From Nodularia sp. (in: cyanobacteria) (lineage in GTDB: Bacteria > Cyanobacteriota > Cyanobacteriia > Cyanobacteriales > Nostocaceae): a stretch of DNA of 64,000 nt. Positions within the stretch are counted from its first letter, which is position 1. The number at the start of each line of letters is the position of its first letter. The DNA is taken from assembly GCA_007692755.1 (NCBI GenBank), contig REBL01000126.1:1-64000 (forward strand), written 5' to 3'. Shown here piece by piece: positions 19,308 to 28,531 of the stretch. The notes beneath the pieces are model-generated. The model saw only the letters and a list, made by a program, of their open reading frames with translations, was not told where the DNA came from and did no database searches. Position numbers and translations under genes: made by a program.

Positions 19308-20948
19308 ATGACCAATTCAAATCACAACCATGAACTTGATTACCTCAACGAAAATTCTGCTGATTCTGCGGTGGAATTCCATAATAATGGCAGTAATCAT
19401 CGTTCTCACCATGCAACTTTGGTAGCTGAGGAGGATATCACTCCGGAAGAGGAGCAGTGGTTGGCAGGTTATGACCCTACCGCAAATCAGCTAATTTCCG
19501 CAGAATATCGCTTACAACAAGATGAAGAAGGTGCAGTAGAGCGACCCTTAGCAGAAAAACCCAGTGTCCGACTTGGCTCGGTCGTTGCCTTGGTGGGCAT
19601 TGTGATGGGATCTGGCTCACTACTGTGGTTTGGATTTCTGCGACCCAAACCGCCTGTGCCACAAGTTGTGCAGAATCCTCCTCCATCTCCCAACAGCGAA
19701 CCTATATTAGATGAATCTGCGGAACTAAAAAGCCGATTAGCATTTCAAGACCAACAACAACAACTCAAGGTTGAACCTGTTGCGGCTAAATCCCCAAATC
19801 CAAGCCCAGAAAACCAACCTAACCCAACGCCATCGCCAACTCCATCACCACCTCCTCGCACAGTACCACCAGTAAGTCCAGTTTCACCGCGCACAACTAC
19901 TGCCAGAATTGAACCTGCACCCATAGTGAGGCGGTCTCCTTCTCCTGTAAATTCTCCTGTGAGTTATTCTGCTCCACGAACAATTCCACAACCAGTAGAA
20001 CAGCCTGAAAGCAATGCTGACCCTTTAGAACAATGGCATCAACTGGCCAGATGGGGACAGTCACAAATCAGTAACTCCAGCATCGCCCAAACTCAGGAAA
20101 AATCCACACTCAGCAATCCAAGTTCCTTGAACTCTAGCACCGGAGCATCCATTTCTCAAGATTCTGACCTGCAAACAGTTTTAATTGGCTTCAACAGTGT
20201 TGATAGTCAAGTTGATCACTTAACTCCAGGAATGCTAGGTATCCTTAATCGTAACTCTGCGAATTTGGTTAATGCCAATGCAGGCAATACGAAGAATGTT
20301 GCACTGGGAACATCTGCCCCAGGTAAGCTGATTATGCCGATGATTTGGGATGAGGGCGGTAATAATCCCCATAATCGATTCGCTGTGGAGTTAACCAAAC
20401 CTCTCACAGCTACTGATGGCACTGTGGCGCTTCCTGCTGGGACTGTTGTTGTGGTTGAAACTACAGCAGTAGGTAAAAAGAATCACTTAGTATCTGCTAG
20501 TGGCATCGCTCTGGTTTATCCTGACTTGCAAGGCACTATCAAACAGGAAACGATCCCAGCTAATACCTTATTAATTCGCTCTCAAGACAAGCAACCATTG
20601 ATTGCTCAACAGCTCCATGATGTCGGCAAACAAATTGCTCAACAAGATTTATTAGTGGGATTACTCAGTAGTTTAGGAAGGGTGGGCAGCATCGTGAATC
20701 AGCCCCGTAGTCAATCTAGCACTGTGGTTTCCAGTGGCACTTTTAATCAAAGTACTATTACTAGTAGCTCTAATCCTCAAATTTGGGCGGCGGCATTAGA
20801 AGGATTTTTTACCCCAGTTAGCGATCGCTTATCTAGACGCTCGGAGCAGGCACTACAGGAATTACTCCAACGTCCTCATATTCAATTTATACCTGAAGGT
20901 ACAGAAGTCTCTATTGTCGTCAATAATTTTTTGAACGTTGAACGATGA
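19308..20948 (+). CDS. VirB10/TrbI-like core-complex protein
   Basis: Envelope-spanning core protein of the conjugation machine, 546 residues from ATG 19308 (the frame is open to 19215 but that would overlap the VirB8-like gene deeply). Acidic cytosolic N terminus, one membrane helix (VVALVGIVMGSGSLLWFGFL) near residue 90, then a proline-rich periplasmic spacer (PTPSPTPSPPPRTVPP) and a C-terminal beta-rich domain with G-K-L-I-M-P, L-P-A-G-T-V-V and a final helix, which is the TrbI/VirB10 layout. The Pro-rich linker and ordering with the VirB9-like gene (4-bp ATGA overlap) support the call. Confidence 0.8.
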   Translation: MTNSNHNHELDYLNENSADSAVEFHNNGSNHRSHHATLVAEEDITPEEEQWLAGYDPTANQLISAEYRLQQDEEGAVERPLAEKPSVRLGSVVALVGIVMGSGSLLWFGFLRPKPPVPQVVQNPPPSPNSEPILDESAELKSRLAFQDQQQQLKVEPVAAKSPNPSPENQPNPTPSPTPSPPPRTVPPVSPVSPRTTTARIEPAPIVRRSPSPVNSPVSYSAPRTIPQPVEQPESNADPLEQWHQLARWGQSQISNSSIAQTQEKSTLSNPSSLNSSTGASISQDSDLQTVLIGFNSVDSQVDHLTPGMLGILNRNSANLVNANAGNTKNVALGTSAPGKLIMPMIWDEGGNNPHNRFAVELTKPLTATDGTVALPAGTVVVVETTAVGKKNHLVSASGIALVYPDLQGTIKQETIPANTLLIRSQDKQPLIAQQLHDVGKQIAQQDLLVGLLSSLGRVGSIVNQPRSQSSTVVSSGTFNQSTITSSSNPQIWAAALEGFFTPVSDRLSRRSEQALQELLQRPHIQFIPEGTEVSIVVNNFLNVER

Positions 20949-21676
20949 AAAAACTTGTTACTTTTGTTATTAGTACCACCACCATGATGTTTGGTGTCAC
21001 AGCCCCTGTTCTAGAGGTACTTGCCCAAACTCCGGCCTATCGCTTGATTGCAAGGGATACAGCTGCCAGCGATCGCATTCAGGTTCGAGTGACTCCAGGA
21101 CGTGCTACGCCTATCAGCTTTAGTCAGACCGACGAGGCGATCGCCTACATTTTACTAGCAGACGCTTCACGACTGACTTACACTACGGATACAGATATCA
21201 ACAGCGGACGTGCTACTACCATCTTTCTCCGAAAAATCCAACCGCTAAAGTTTCCAGGGGCTACCACCACTGCCATGACTAACTTACTTGTTCAAACTCT
21301 AGACCAAAAGGGACAAAAGCGATTGTATAACTTTGATATCGTTCTCCAGCGTCATCACACTGAGTATGTTGGTATTCAGATTGCCAATGCTATTGCTGGT
21401 CAGCAGACAATCTTAGTAGATACAAATCGTAGAGTCACAGTAGATGACATTGAAACTGGACTGAGAATTGCTTTAAATCGGGGTTACACGCACAACAGTG
21501 ATCCAGTTGTCCTGAAAGTCCGCCAGGCTTTAGCCCTATTAAGAAATAGCAGCGCCACGATCCCAGAAGTCGCAACCTCTGTTGGTGTACCAATTGAGGT
21601 AATTTCCGAATTGGGGAAAATTGCGTCGGGTGAAGGTTTATTGCGGCGATTACGCAACGCTCAACTTCCCCAGTAA
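20945..21676 (+). CDS. VirB9/TraK-like outer core protein
   Basis: A 243-residue exported protein starting at an ATGA overlap with the VirB10-like gene. The signal peptide ends V-L-A-Q. The mature N-terminal half has the alternating strand pattern and the T-N-L-L-V-Q-T ... R-L-Y-N-F-D-I element that matches the conserved T-N-x-x-V-x-T ... Y-x-F of VirB9/TrbG/TraK. The C-terminal half is helical instead of a second beta sandwich, so the outer-membrane part of canonical VirB9 seems replaced. No lipobox for a VirB7 partner is seen here. It ends the tra operon; a Uma2 gene converges from the other side. Confidence 0.65.
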   Translation: MKKLVTFVISTTTMMFGVTAPVLEVLAQTPAYRLIARDTAASDRIQVRVTPGRATPISFSQTDEAIAYILLADASRLTYTTDTDINSGRATTIFLRKIQPLKFPGATTTAMTNLLVQTLDQKGQKRLYNFDIVLQRHHTEYVGIQIANAIAGQQTILVDTNRRVTVDDIETGLRIALNRGYTHNSDPVVLKVRQALALLRNSSATIPEVATSVGVPIEVISELGKIASGEGLLRRLRNAQLPQ

Positions 21677-21713
21677 AAAAATTATCCCCACTTTCTTCCG
21701 TAACTGTTCACAC

Positions 21714-22325
21714 TCAGACTAAAGTCGGCATAATATCGTCGAGCCTCAGTTGTAAATTTGGAAACAGGTAAGAAGATATAGACTCTCCCAAACGATATTG
21801 TTGCTGCTGGTATATACCATTAACTAACTGGCAGATTGTGAAAGTAGGTTGCTTTGGATTACCGATAAATTGCAAACCACCTGAACCCCGAAAGTCCACA
21901 ATCCAATATTCTGAGATATTCAAAAAAGCGTATTCTTCCACTTTTCTGGCATAATCATCTTGCCAATTGGTGCTGACAACTTCCGCAACCAGCTTAATAG
22001 TACTACCGTTACAAATAACTGGTTCTTTTTGCCAAAGGGGTTCTTGACTCAGTTCTGCTTGATCTAAAACAACTATATCAGGACGCAGCGTTGTCGCTTC
22101 AGCATAAAGTGGTTTTATCAAACAATTTTTGGGAATTAACCAGTTGAAATTAGCACGAAAGATTTCGACATAGATTCTACCAGCAATACTCCCGGCAACA
22201 GCTTCGTGAGGACCAGTAGGTTCCATATCTCTAAGTTCACCATCAATTAGCTCATAGCGTGTATTATCCCCATATTGGGCGATAAACTCCTCAAAGCTCA
22301 GTAGTTTGGGTGGGGTGTAGGTCAT
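21714..22325 (-). CDS. Uma2-family putative endonuclease (DUF820)
   Basis: A 203-residue member of the Uma2/DUF820 PD-(D/E)xK superfamily, very abundant in cyanobacteria. Signatures: LLSFEEFIAQYGDNTRYELIDGEL-type N terminus in which Y-E-L-I-D-G-E is diagnostic, R-P-D-I-V-V-L in the core, and K-L-V-A-E-V-V-S...D-Y-A-R-K-V-E-E-Y followed by Y-W-I-V-D, which carry the metal- and catalytic-lysine positions. Full length with no frame damage. It stands alone, convergent with the transfer operon (38 bp between stops). Biological substrate is unknown for most of the family. Confidence 0.93.
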   Translation of the reverse strand: MTYTPPKLLSFEEFIAQYGDNTRYELIDGELRDMEPTGPHEAVAGSIAGRIYVEIFRANFNWLIPKNCLIKPLYAEATTLRPDIVVLDQAELSQEPLWQKEPVICNGSTIKLVAEVVSTNWQDDYARKVEEYAFLNISEYWIVDFRGSGGLQFIGNPKQPTFTICQLVNGIYQQQQYRLGESISSYLFPNLQLRLDDIMPTLV

Positions 22326-22830
22326 AGGTCATGTTTGAATGGGAAGTAACTTAATGTCAAACAATTGTCCAATCACGCTCTTCTAAGACATCAGCAATTG
22401 TATCACTGGTAATAAAAACCCAATCTGTAGTGCATTGATGGGCTGTATTGTAAAACTTCGCCGAATATTAATCATGGTAATCTCCATTTTAGCCAACAAA
22501 TTTTTTATCAAAAATATGCCTAGCTTCTTGGAGCAATCCTACGAAGTTTCGGAGGGTCTATCACAAAAGAATACTTGTGTGATTACCGAAGAGGCAGAGG
22601 GGAAGTGGGCTTTTTAGCAGGGGAAGTCCGAACCCTCTGCGCCAAGCATTGCGGAGCATGGGTACTCTTAAGCGCAACTTCGACAAGTGTTACAGTGAGC
22701 TTGCCGAGCTGCTCAGTACAAGCCTTTTAGGGCGCTTGAACTGCGGCGGAGTACAAGCTCCGTCTTTTGTCTTCTCCCTTGCTCCCTGCTCCCCTGCTTC
22801 TTTTAACGTGCAATCTTTGAATTGTTCTAG
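22326..22830. other. Intergenic region, repeat-rich
   Basis: About 500 bp between the Uma2 gene and the hybrid kinase gene. The part at 22600-22790 is composed of degenerate GC-rich repeat sequence (CTCTGCGCCAAGCATTGCGG and similar). A 60-codon open frame at 22435-22617 has no recognised content, and its end runs into the repeat sequence, so I do not call it a gene. Confidence 0.45.
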
Positions 22831-25425
22831 TCAACTTTTTAACACTTCAATCACTTTTTCCAAAAGTTCCATTGGCTCAATCGGCTTGGCAATAAAAAAT
22901 TGAAACCCTGCTTCTAAAATTCGTTGCTCATTTTTGGCTCCAGCAAACGCAGTCAGAGCGATCGCACGCAGAGGATTACTATTCACCAACCTTCTTTCGG
23001 GTGGAACACTTTGCGAACAAAAGCGCTTTCCTAACGCCGAAATTTCTTCTTGTTGTTCTAAACTGCGGGAGCGAATTTGCTCAATTAATGTAAAGCCATC
23101 CTCAACTGGCATACTGATATCACTAATTAGTAGGTCAGGCTCTGTGTGTGCCAAAAATGCCAATGCTTCTGCAACTGATGCCACCACTAATACATCTGCC
23201 CCTGCACCCTGGAGAACCGTTTGAATTAACCTCCGAGCATCTGGATCATCATCCACAACCAGGATACAAAAGTTCTGTAATGCGGCAGTTTTTTTGCGAG
23301 TCCGAACTCCTGCTACTATTGGCAATAGTTCATCTTTGCTTAAGTCTGCGTTCATGGTGGTTATAGGTAGCCTCACCGTAAATGTTGATCCTTGTCCTAA
23401 TCCTGGACTGGTTGCTGTAATCTGGCCACGGTGAAGTTCTACAATGTGACGAGCGATCGCTAATCCTAAACCCAATCCAGCCGCAGAACGAGTAGTAGAA
23501 GCGTCACCCTGACTAAACCTGTCAAACACATAGGGTAAAAATTCTGATTCTATACCCCTCCCCCTGTCAATAACTGTAATCTCAGCTTGAGATTTAACTA
23601 ACTTCAAACTAACCACGACACTTTGATTCTTACAACTAAACTTAATGGCATTAGCAAGCAAATTCCAAACTACTTGTTGTAGGCGGATAAAATCACCTAA
23701 AACTAGAGGTACAGCATCATCAAAATCTAACTGAATTAGAATATTCTTGGTTTCAGCTGACAAGCGAATAGTGTCGGCGGCTGACCGAATCACATTTGCT
23801 AAGTCAACCAATCCGATTTCCAAATTCATCTCGCCCTTCTGTATCCTCACCAAATCTAACAAATCATCAATTAAGCGAACTTGCAGACGGGCATTTCGTT
23901 CAATAGTTTGCAGTCCCTCAATTTTTAGGGCTTCATCCATCTCTGATTCAGTTAACAGTAATTGCGCCCAGCCGTGAAGATTATGTATGGGGGTACGTAA
24001 CTCATGAGACAAGACGGCAACAAATTCGTCCTTGACACGATTGATTGTGGCCAGTTCCTCAGTCTTTTGTCTGAGTTCCTCCTCTACACGCTTGCGTTGT
24101 GTGATATCAATACCGATTAAAAACGCGGCTTTGTTCTCGTCATATTTTTGAGCCACGATTAAATAGCTGCGGTCTCCTTTGAGTAATTTCAACTCATATA
24201 GTGCTTCTGATTGATTTTCAGCAAAAAACTTTTCTACAAACTCACGAAATCCATTACCATCACTTAAGAAACCAATATCCTCACCGACAAAAGCTTCGGG
24301 AGGCAAATTAAAATTATCAGCCAAGTGCCTGTTTACACCTAAATAACACAAATCAGAACTAACCCAAGAGACAATTCCTGGTACTGCATCTAGTACAGTC
24401 TGCAACTGATCTCTAGCTGCTTGCAGTTTTCTTTCCGCTTGGTTACGTTGGGTAATATCTAAAAATATACTGACACACCCCCGCACTTTGCCATCTTCAT
24501 CAAATAAAGGGGTAGCATACTGCAATAGGTTAATTCGGATACCATCATCACGAACTACCTCAATCTCATAATCTAGTATTTCCACACCATGAGTTGTAGC
24601 ATTTTGCATCGCCAATTCTTCTGGAGCTAGTTCTTTGCCATCCCGGAAAATTTTAAAGTTCGTGGGACGTTGATCAAGAGGAGCGCTCAGAGAGGCATTA
24701 GCGTTTACGGGTATACCCAGCAGTTTGGCAAAAGCCGGATTAACTTTAATTGTCTGGCATTCTGGATCTTCGGCAATCCCAATGCCAATGGGAATCACCT
24801 CTAATAAGGTTTGTAGTTCTCTAACTCGTCGATTTAAAGCTTGGTTAAGTTTGATAATTTGGGCTTCGGCTTGTTTGCGGTTGGTGATGTTTTGAAAGAC
24901 TGCCAAACCAGTCATGCTTGTGCTATTTTCATTTTTAACTGGAAACGTTTGCACTAAATAAACCTGATCGCCATAAGGTATTTCAATACACGTTGGAATT
25001 CCTTGTAATGCACTACGGTAAGCTGGTGCTATCAGCTCGTAAGTCTCAGTGAGAACAGTCTCATCTAGGGTTTTACCTGGGAACTCTTCTATTGCTAAAC
25101 CGAAGATATGCGCTTCTGTACCTTCAGCCAGCGTAAAGCGCATATCTTGATTGAACAAAAAAACCACGCCATTGGGTAAATTCTTTGTTAGTGTTCGGTA
25201 AAATTCTTCATTCTGACGTAGCGATCGCTGATTCTCTAATAAACCTTCCAGATTGGTTTGAGCTTCTGTTTTATCGATATCTGACTGCTGTTTGCTTGAC
25301 TGGAAGTTAGCAATTAGCGTATTTATTACTAGACCTTCGACAATAAATAAGACAAATTCGAGATGATTTCGAGTAGAAAATGGATCTGTAAAAAAGTAAT
25401 GACTAGCTAAACCCGCCAACAACAC
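22831..25425 (-). CDS. Hybrid histidine kinase with three PAS domains and a C-terminal receiver, N-terminally truncated
   Basis: 864 residues from a GTG start. Order: a remnant of two membrane helices with L-L-A-G-L-A-S-H-Y-F-F and a V-L-F-I-V-E-G-L segment (1-45), a short coiled coil, three PAS domains (about 75-190, 205-330, 335-450), HisKA with H474 in LSHELRTP, HATPase with N-box and D-R-G-R-G-I (about 575-690), and a receiver with D769 in ISDISMP. The first residues match the second half of a DUF4118/KdpD-type membrane sensor, and a stop lies five codons upstream. The first half of that sensor is missing, at the edge of the AT-rich cassette at 25475. The enzyme may be soluble or poorly membrane-anchored. 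Confidence 0.9.
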   Translation of the reverse strand: MLLAGLASHYFFTDPFSTRNHLEFVLFIVEGLVINTLIANFQSSKQQSDIDKTEAQTNLEGLLENQRSLRQNEEFYRTLTKNLPNGVVFLFNQDMRFTLAEGTEAHIFGLAIEEFPGKTLDETVLTETYELIAPAYRSALQGIPTCIEIPYGDQVYLVQTFPVKNENSTSMTGLAVFQNITNRKQAEAQIIKLNQALNRRVRELQTLLEVIPIGIGIAEDPECQTIKVNPAFAKLLGIPVNANASLSAPLDQRPTNFKIFRDGKELAPEELAMQNATTHGVEILDYEIEVVRDDGIRINLLQYATPLFDEDGKVRGCVSIFLDITQRNQAERKLQAARDQLQTVLDAVPGIVSWVSSDLCYLGVNRHLADNFNLPPEAFVGEDIGFLSDGNGFREFVEKFFAENQSEALYELKLLKGDRSYLIVAQKYDENKAAFLIGIDITQRKRVEEELRQKTEELATINRVKDEFVAVLSHELRTPIHNLHGWAQLLLTESEMDEALKIEGLQTIERNARLQVRLIDDLLDLVRIQKGEMNLEIGLVDLANVIRSAADTIRLSAETKNILIQLDFDDAVPLVLGDFIRLQQVVWNLLANAIKFSCKNQSVVVSLKLVKSQAEITVIDRGRGIESEFLPYVFDRFSQGDASTTRSAAGLGLGLAIARHIVELHRGQITATSPGLGQGSTFTVRLPITTMNADLSKDELLPIVAGVRTRKKTAALQNFCILVVDDDPDARRLIQTVLQGAGADVLVVASVAEALAFLAHTEPDLLISDISMPVEDGFTLIEQIRSRSLEQQEEISALGKRFCSQSVPPERRLVNSNPLRAIALTAFAGAKNEQRILEAGFQFFIAKPIEPMELLEKVIEVLKS

Positions 25426-25474
25426 TGATATCTTTGATCACAACGCATTGGGAATTGAGATCAATCATCTTTAC

Positions 25475-26158
25475 TTAATAAGTTTGGTTTAGTATTTTTA
25501 GTACATCTGATAATTTAGTTATTCTTCCTAAAAACAATTTATTTTGCTGAAAATTATTTAAAACATATTTGGGGTTATAGGATATATCTCTTTGTAACCA
25601 AATAGCATGGCATTGAGATTTAATTCCGCCTAAGATATCTTTTTCTAAAGAATCTCCAACAACAATAATTTTTTCAGAGATAATTCCAAGATCGTTTTTT
25701 ACATAATCGAAAAATAAATAATTAGGTTTAGTAAACCCTAGTAAACAAGAAAGAAAAACGCCATCAAATTCAAACAAAGACAATAATTGATTATCAATTG
25801 TTGGAATAATAAAGTTCCATAAATTAGAAATAAGTATAATTTTAAATCCCATTTTTTGAACTTGTTTTAAGACTTGTAATGTTTCGGGGAAAAGTTTAAA
25901 ATTTAGTCTTTCATTATTCAGTAATTCAGTGAAATATAATTCTGTTTCTGGAATATAATTTATATTCAAATGTTGACAAATTTCAAAAATGGGATTATCA
26001 GAATAAAAACAACGAGTTTGTATTTTATCTTGTACCTCTTTTATAGAAATTTTTATCTTCAAAATATTTATTAAGTCTATAATTGGATCTCTAGGTAAAG
26101 AGAACGCCAATGTATTCCATAAATCAAAAGCAATATACATATATATTATCAATTTCAA
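25475..26158 (-). CDS. HAD-superfamily hydrolase
   Basis: A 227-residue HAD-fold enzyme. Motif I is F-D-L-W-N-T-L (nucleophile D12, T16), motif II L-I-S-N-L-W, motif III lysine in G-F-T-K-P-N, motif IV V-V-G-D-S-L-E-K-D. All four are present, so it should be active. The second motif I aspartate, which acts as general acid/base in phosphatases, is a tryptophan, closer to the haloacid-dehalogenase-like layout D-x-Y-x-T. Its start overlaps the end of the kinase-like gene by four bases, so the two are coupled. It is strikingly AT-rich compared with the surrounding genes, suggesting transfer. Substrate unknown. Confidence 0.88.
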   Translation of the reverse strand: MKLIIYMYIAFDLWNTLAFSLPRDPIIDLINILKIKISIKEVQDKIQTRCFYSDNPIFEICQHLNINYIPETELYFTELLNNERLNFKLFPETLQVLKQVQKMGFKIILISNLWNFIIPTIDNQLLSLFEFDGVFLSCLLGFTKPNYLFFDYVKNDLGIISEKIIVVGDSLEKDILGGIKSQCHAIWLQRDISYNPKYVLNNFQQNKLFLGRITKLSDVLKILNQTY

Positions 26159-26805
26159 TTATTATTTAACTTTTGGATCATTTCAATTATTTGAACTACT
26201 ACATCATCAATTGTCAATTGGGATGTATCAATTACTTTTGAATTAAACATCATTTGTGATAGTTTTATCATTTCTGAATCCATTTTAAGAAATTGTTGAG
26301 GATTTTTAATTATTAGTAAATCATCAGAAAAAATAGATTGATTGTCTTCTATTTTTCTTTGCTTAAGTCTATTGATTCTTGAATCAATACTTGCTGTTAA
26401 AATAATTGAAAGATCAAATTTTGGATGAGCGTTTGCACATTTGGCAAAGAGATTAGCAATATTTTCCATATTTTTTCCAGAGTAAAATCCAAAGGAACGA
26501 CAAAGTATTGTTGATTCTTGAATAGTTGAAATTTCAGGACATTGAAAATCACTTATATCTGCTTTTAATGCTGCAAGATATAAATAACCTAGAACTTCTG
26601 AGTTATATTTATCAACTTTTCTTAATGAATCAGCCAATGCGTAAATCTTGTTATTCTTGGTTATTGAATTACATCTTGATTCCCAATTATTAAGTATTTC
26701 ACTTTGTAATAGTTTTTTGGTTATAGCTGTTTTTCCAGATAAGTCCATGCCTTCAATATGAACATAAATAGGTTTAATATCATTCATTTTAGTTTTTCCC
26801 TTCAT
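26155..26805 (-). CDS. Thymidylate-kinase-like / deoxynucleoside-kinase-like P-loop protein
   Basis: A 216-residue P-loop kinase of the nucleotide kinase group: G-M-D-L-S-G-K-T at 19-26, preceded by Y-V-H-I-E as in thymidylate kinases (I-x-F-E-G-x-D-G-x-G-K-T). An E-S-x-I-L-C-R motif and a lid-like R-I-N-R-L-K-Q-R follow. An internal ATG (26787) with an AGGGA ribosome site about ten bases before it is an alternative start. It overlaps the HAD gene and lies next to a radical SAM gene; all three are AT-rich. The set could modify or salvage a nucleotide-derived metabolite; this is inference only. Confidence 0.75.
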   Translation of the reverse strand: MKGKTKMNDIKPIYVHIEGMDLSGKTAITKKLLQSEILNNWESRCNSITKNNKIYALADSLRKVDKYNSEVLGYLYLAALKADISDFQCPEISTIQESTILCRSFGFYSGKNMENIANLFAKCANAHPKFDLSIILTASIDSRINRLKQRKIEDNQSIFSDDLLIIKNPQQFLKMDSEMIKLSQMMFNSKVIDTSQLTIDDVVVQIIEMIQKLNNN

Positions 26806-27193
26806 TGCTAAATTATTTTGTCAAACCTCAAAATCCTCATGATATATGGATTTTACGTTAATTCATCGATTCATTTGGCATAAATTTGGCATCAAGAACA
26901 ATGAAACCCTTTTATTTGTATGGGGTAAATAAACTTAGAAGGTGTTTGAAAAGTTTTGGGCGAATATAATAGAGTCTCCGATACCGCGGGCTGTACGCTA
27001 CTACACAGTCCAAGTCCTAATGAAAAATTAAGGGTTTTTAACCCGCGCAGGCGGGTTTGGTTTGTATAGCCGCGACTTCTAGTCGCCTGGGCTGGTAATA
27101 AATTAGACTTTTCAAACAACCTCTTAGATTTAGCATAAGAGGCTTGCAGCACCTTCTTAGATGTCAAATGGGTTCTATAACACGTACAACTTA
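26806..27193. other. Intergenic region holding a MITE
   Basis: About 390 bp between the kinase-like and radical SAM genes, half of which is the inverted-repeat element described separately at 26937-27126. The remaining part is AT-rich and likely holds the promoter of the kinase-HAD pair. No gene is called. Confidence 0.5.
26937..27126. mobile_element. MITE-like element with terminal inverted repeats
   Basis: About 190 bp bounded by inverted repeats: GAAGGTGTTTGAAAAG on the left and, read on the other strand, GAGGTTGTTTGAAAAG on the right, with a TTA on each side as a possible target duplication. The interior has the CCCGCGCAGGCGGG hairpin and GCGACTTCTAGTCGC palindrome that are common in dispersed Nostocales elements. 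It encodes no transposase, so it would depend on one elsewhere in the genome. Confidence 0.7.
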
Positions 27194-28531
27194 TCAAAAA
27201 TCAATTTCAGCAGGTACTACATGATTCTTACGAGCCGAATTTTTACTATCTAAGATGATTTCTGCTTGTGTGTCCCGTGCTGTTTGTGTCAACAATAAAA
27301 TTTCATGAAACTCTCGAAAAGAAAATCCCACTTCTTCATGAAATAAACTTTTACGATCCCATTTTTCTAAATCTATTTGATCAAGTTCTTCAGTAGATAA
27401 TTTAGACAATTTCTGAAATGGAGTATATCCAGTAGGTCTAATAGAATAATTTAATTCTTCTAAAATTTTTATAGTAAAGAAAAAATCTTCCTGTGATTGA
27501 TTCGGCATACCAATCATAATATAGGCTTTACTATGGATTTGATATTTGTCTAACAATTTTGAGAGATTTTCTAATTGAGCAACAGCTACTTTATTTGTAA
27601 GTTGAGTTTTATTTTTTGATAAAGACTCAACACCTATATTAATTCCCTTACAACCTGCCTCAGCCATAGCTTTTATACAATCTTCGTCTAAACAATCAAC
27701 ACGAGTAGTACATTTCCAACGAATGTCAACTTGTCTTTTAATGATTTCTCCACAGAAGTTTATTACCCATCGCTTATCTTCTGTAAAAGTTCCTGCGTGT
27801 AATTGATAAACATCAAAGACATCTCTATTTACTTCAAGATAATCAACTAATGGATTGATTGGTCTGCGTCTATCCGGCAACCCTTCTCGTCTGGGTACAA
27901 CACAATAAGCACATCCATATTTACATCCTTTAGCAACGTAAACACTACCGTCAAATGTGTTTACTTTTTTTATATTACAAAATATTTTGTATTCTTCAAT
28001 GGGGAGTAAATCAAGGGCGGGAAAAGCCCATTTATCGGATGCTAGAAGTTGACCTATTTCTGTGTTTTTCCACTCTGAATCATCCTTGATAATAAGTCCA
28101 AACAAGGAAGAGGATTGATCACACAAAAATTGGATGTAATTAGCAAAAACTATATCTTGATCACCACTAACATGAACAGCGTCAAATGGCTCACGAGTAA
28201 AAAATTGAGGAATATAAAGTGTTGCATCACCGTAAACTGCTATTTTAGTTTTCGGACTTAATTTTTTACACATATCAGCCATTTCTAAAGTCATTTTAGA
28301 TTCAGCAGTTTCGGCGTAAAAAATAACTAAATCGTAATTTTCTAAAAACTTTGATATGTAATCTCGAACTAAATAATTCATTACTGCCCCATCTAAAACA
28401 TCAACATGAACTTGAGGCAAATTCTTTAAAAAGCCAATAGTTTCACCAAAATCAGTGTATCTATAGTGCATAGTTAAATCATATTTAATACGGGGTACAG
28501 CAGTCATTAATACTTTAAAATCTTTAGTCAT
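27194..28531 (-). CDS. Radical SAM protein with B12-binding-like N-terminal domain
   Basis: A 445-residue enzyme. The central C-K-Y-G-C-A-Y-C (C203, C207, C210) is the CxxxCxxC that binds the 4Fe-4S cluster and SAM. The preceding 190 residues look like a Rossmann cobalamin-binding domain (DLVIFYAETAESK; IAVYGDATLY; DAVHVSGD), without an obvious D-x-H-x-x-G. A later I-N-I-G-V-E-S-L matches the radical SAM barrel strand typical of B12-type members, and S-K-A-Y-I-M-I-G-M-P-N-Q follows. Such proteins perform methylations or ring rearrangements. AT-rich like its neighbours. Substrate unknown; a role with the kinase and HAD genes is inferred from proximity and shared composition. Confidence 0.88.
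   Translation of the reverse strand: MTKDFKVLMTAVPRIKYDLTMHYRYTDFGETIGFLKNLPQVHVDVLDGAVMNYLVRDYISKFLENYDLVIFYAETAESKMTLEMADMCKKLSPKTKIAVYGDATLYIPQFFTREPFDAVHVSGDQDIVFANYIQFLCDQSSSLFGLIIKDDSEWKNTEIGQLLASDKWAFPALDLLPIEEYKIFCNIKKVNTFDGSVYVAKGCKYGCAYCVVPRREGLPDRRRPINPLVDYLEVNRDVFDVYQLHAGTFTEDKRWVINFCGEIIKRQVDIRWKCTTRVDCLDEDCIKAMAEAGCKGINIGVESLSKNKTQLTNKVAVAQLENLSKLLDKYQIHSKAYIMIGMPNQSQEDFFFTIKILEELNYSIRPTGYTPFQKLSKLSTEELDQIDLEKWDRKSLFHEEVGFSFREFHEILLLTQTARDTQAEIILDSKNSARKNHVVPAEIDF

Noticed and set aside
22435-22617. A 60-codon open frame
   Set aside because: It lies in repeat-rich intergenic DNA and has no homology or ribosome site.
26892-27197. A 101-codon open frame, minus strand
   Set aside because: It spans the MITE and its protein reads as random basic residues.
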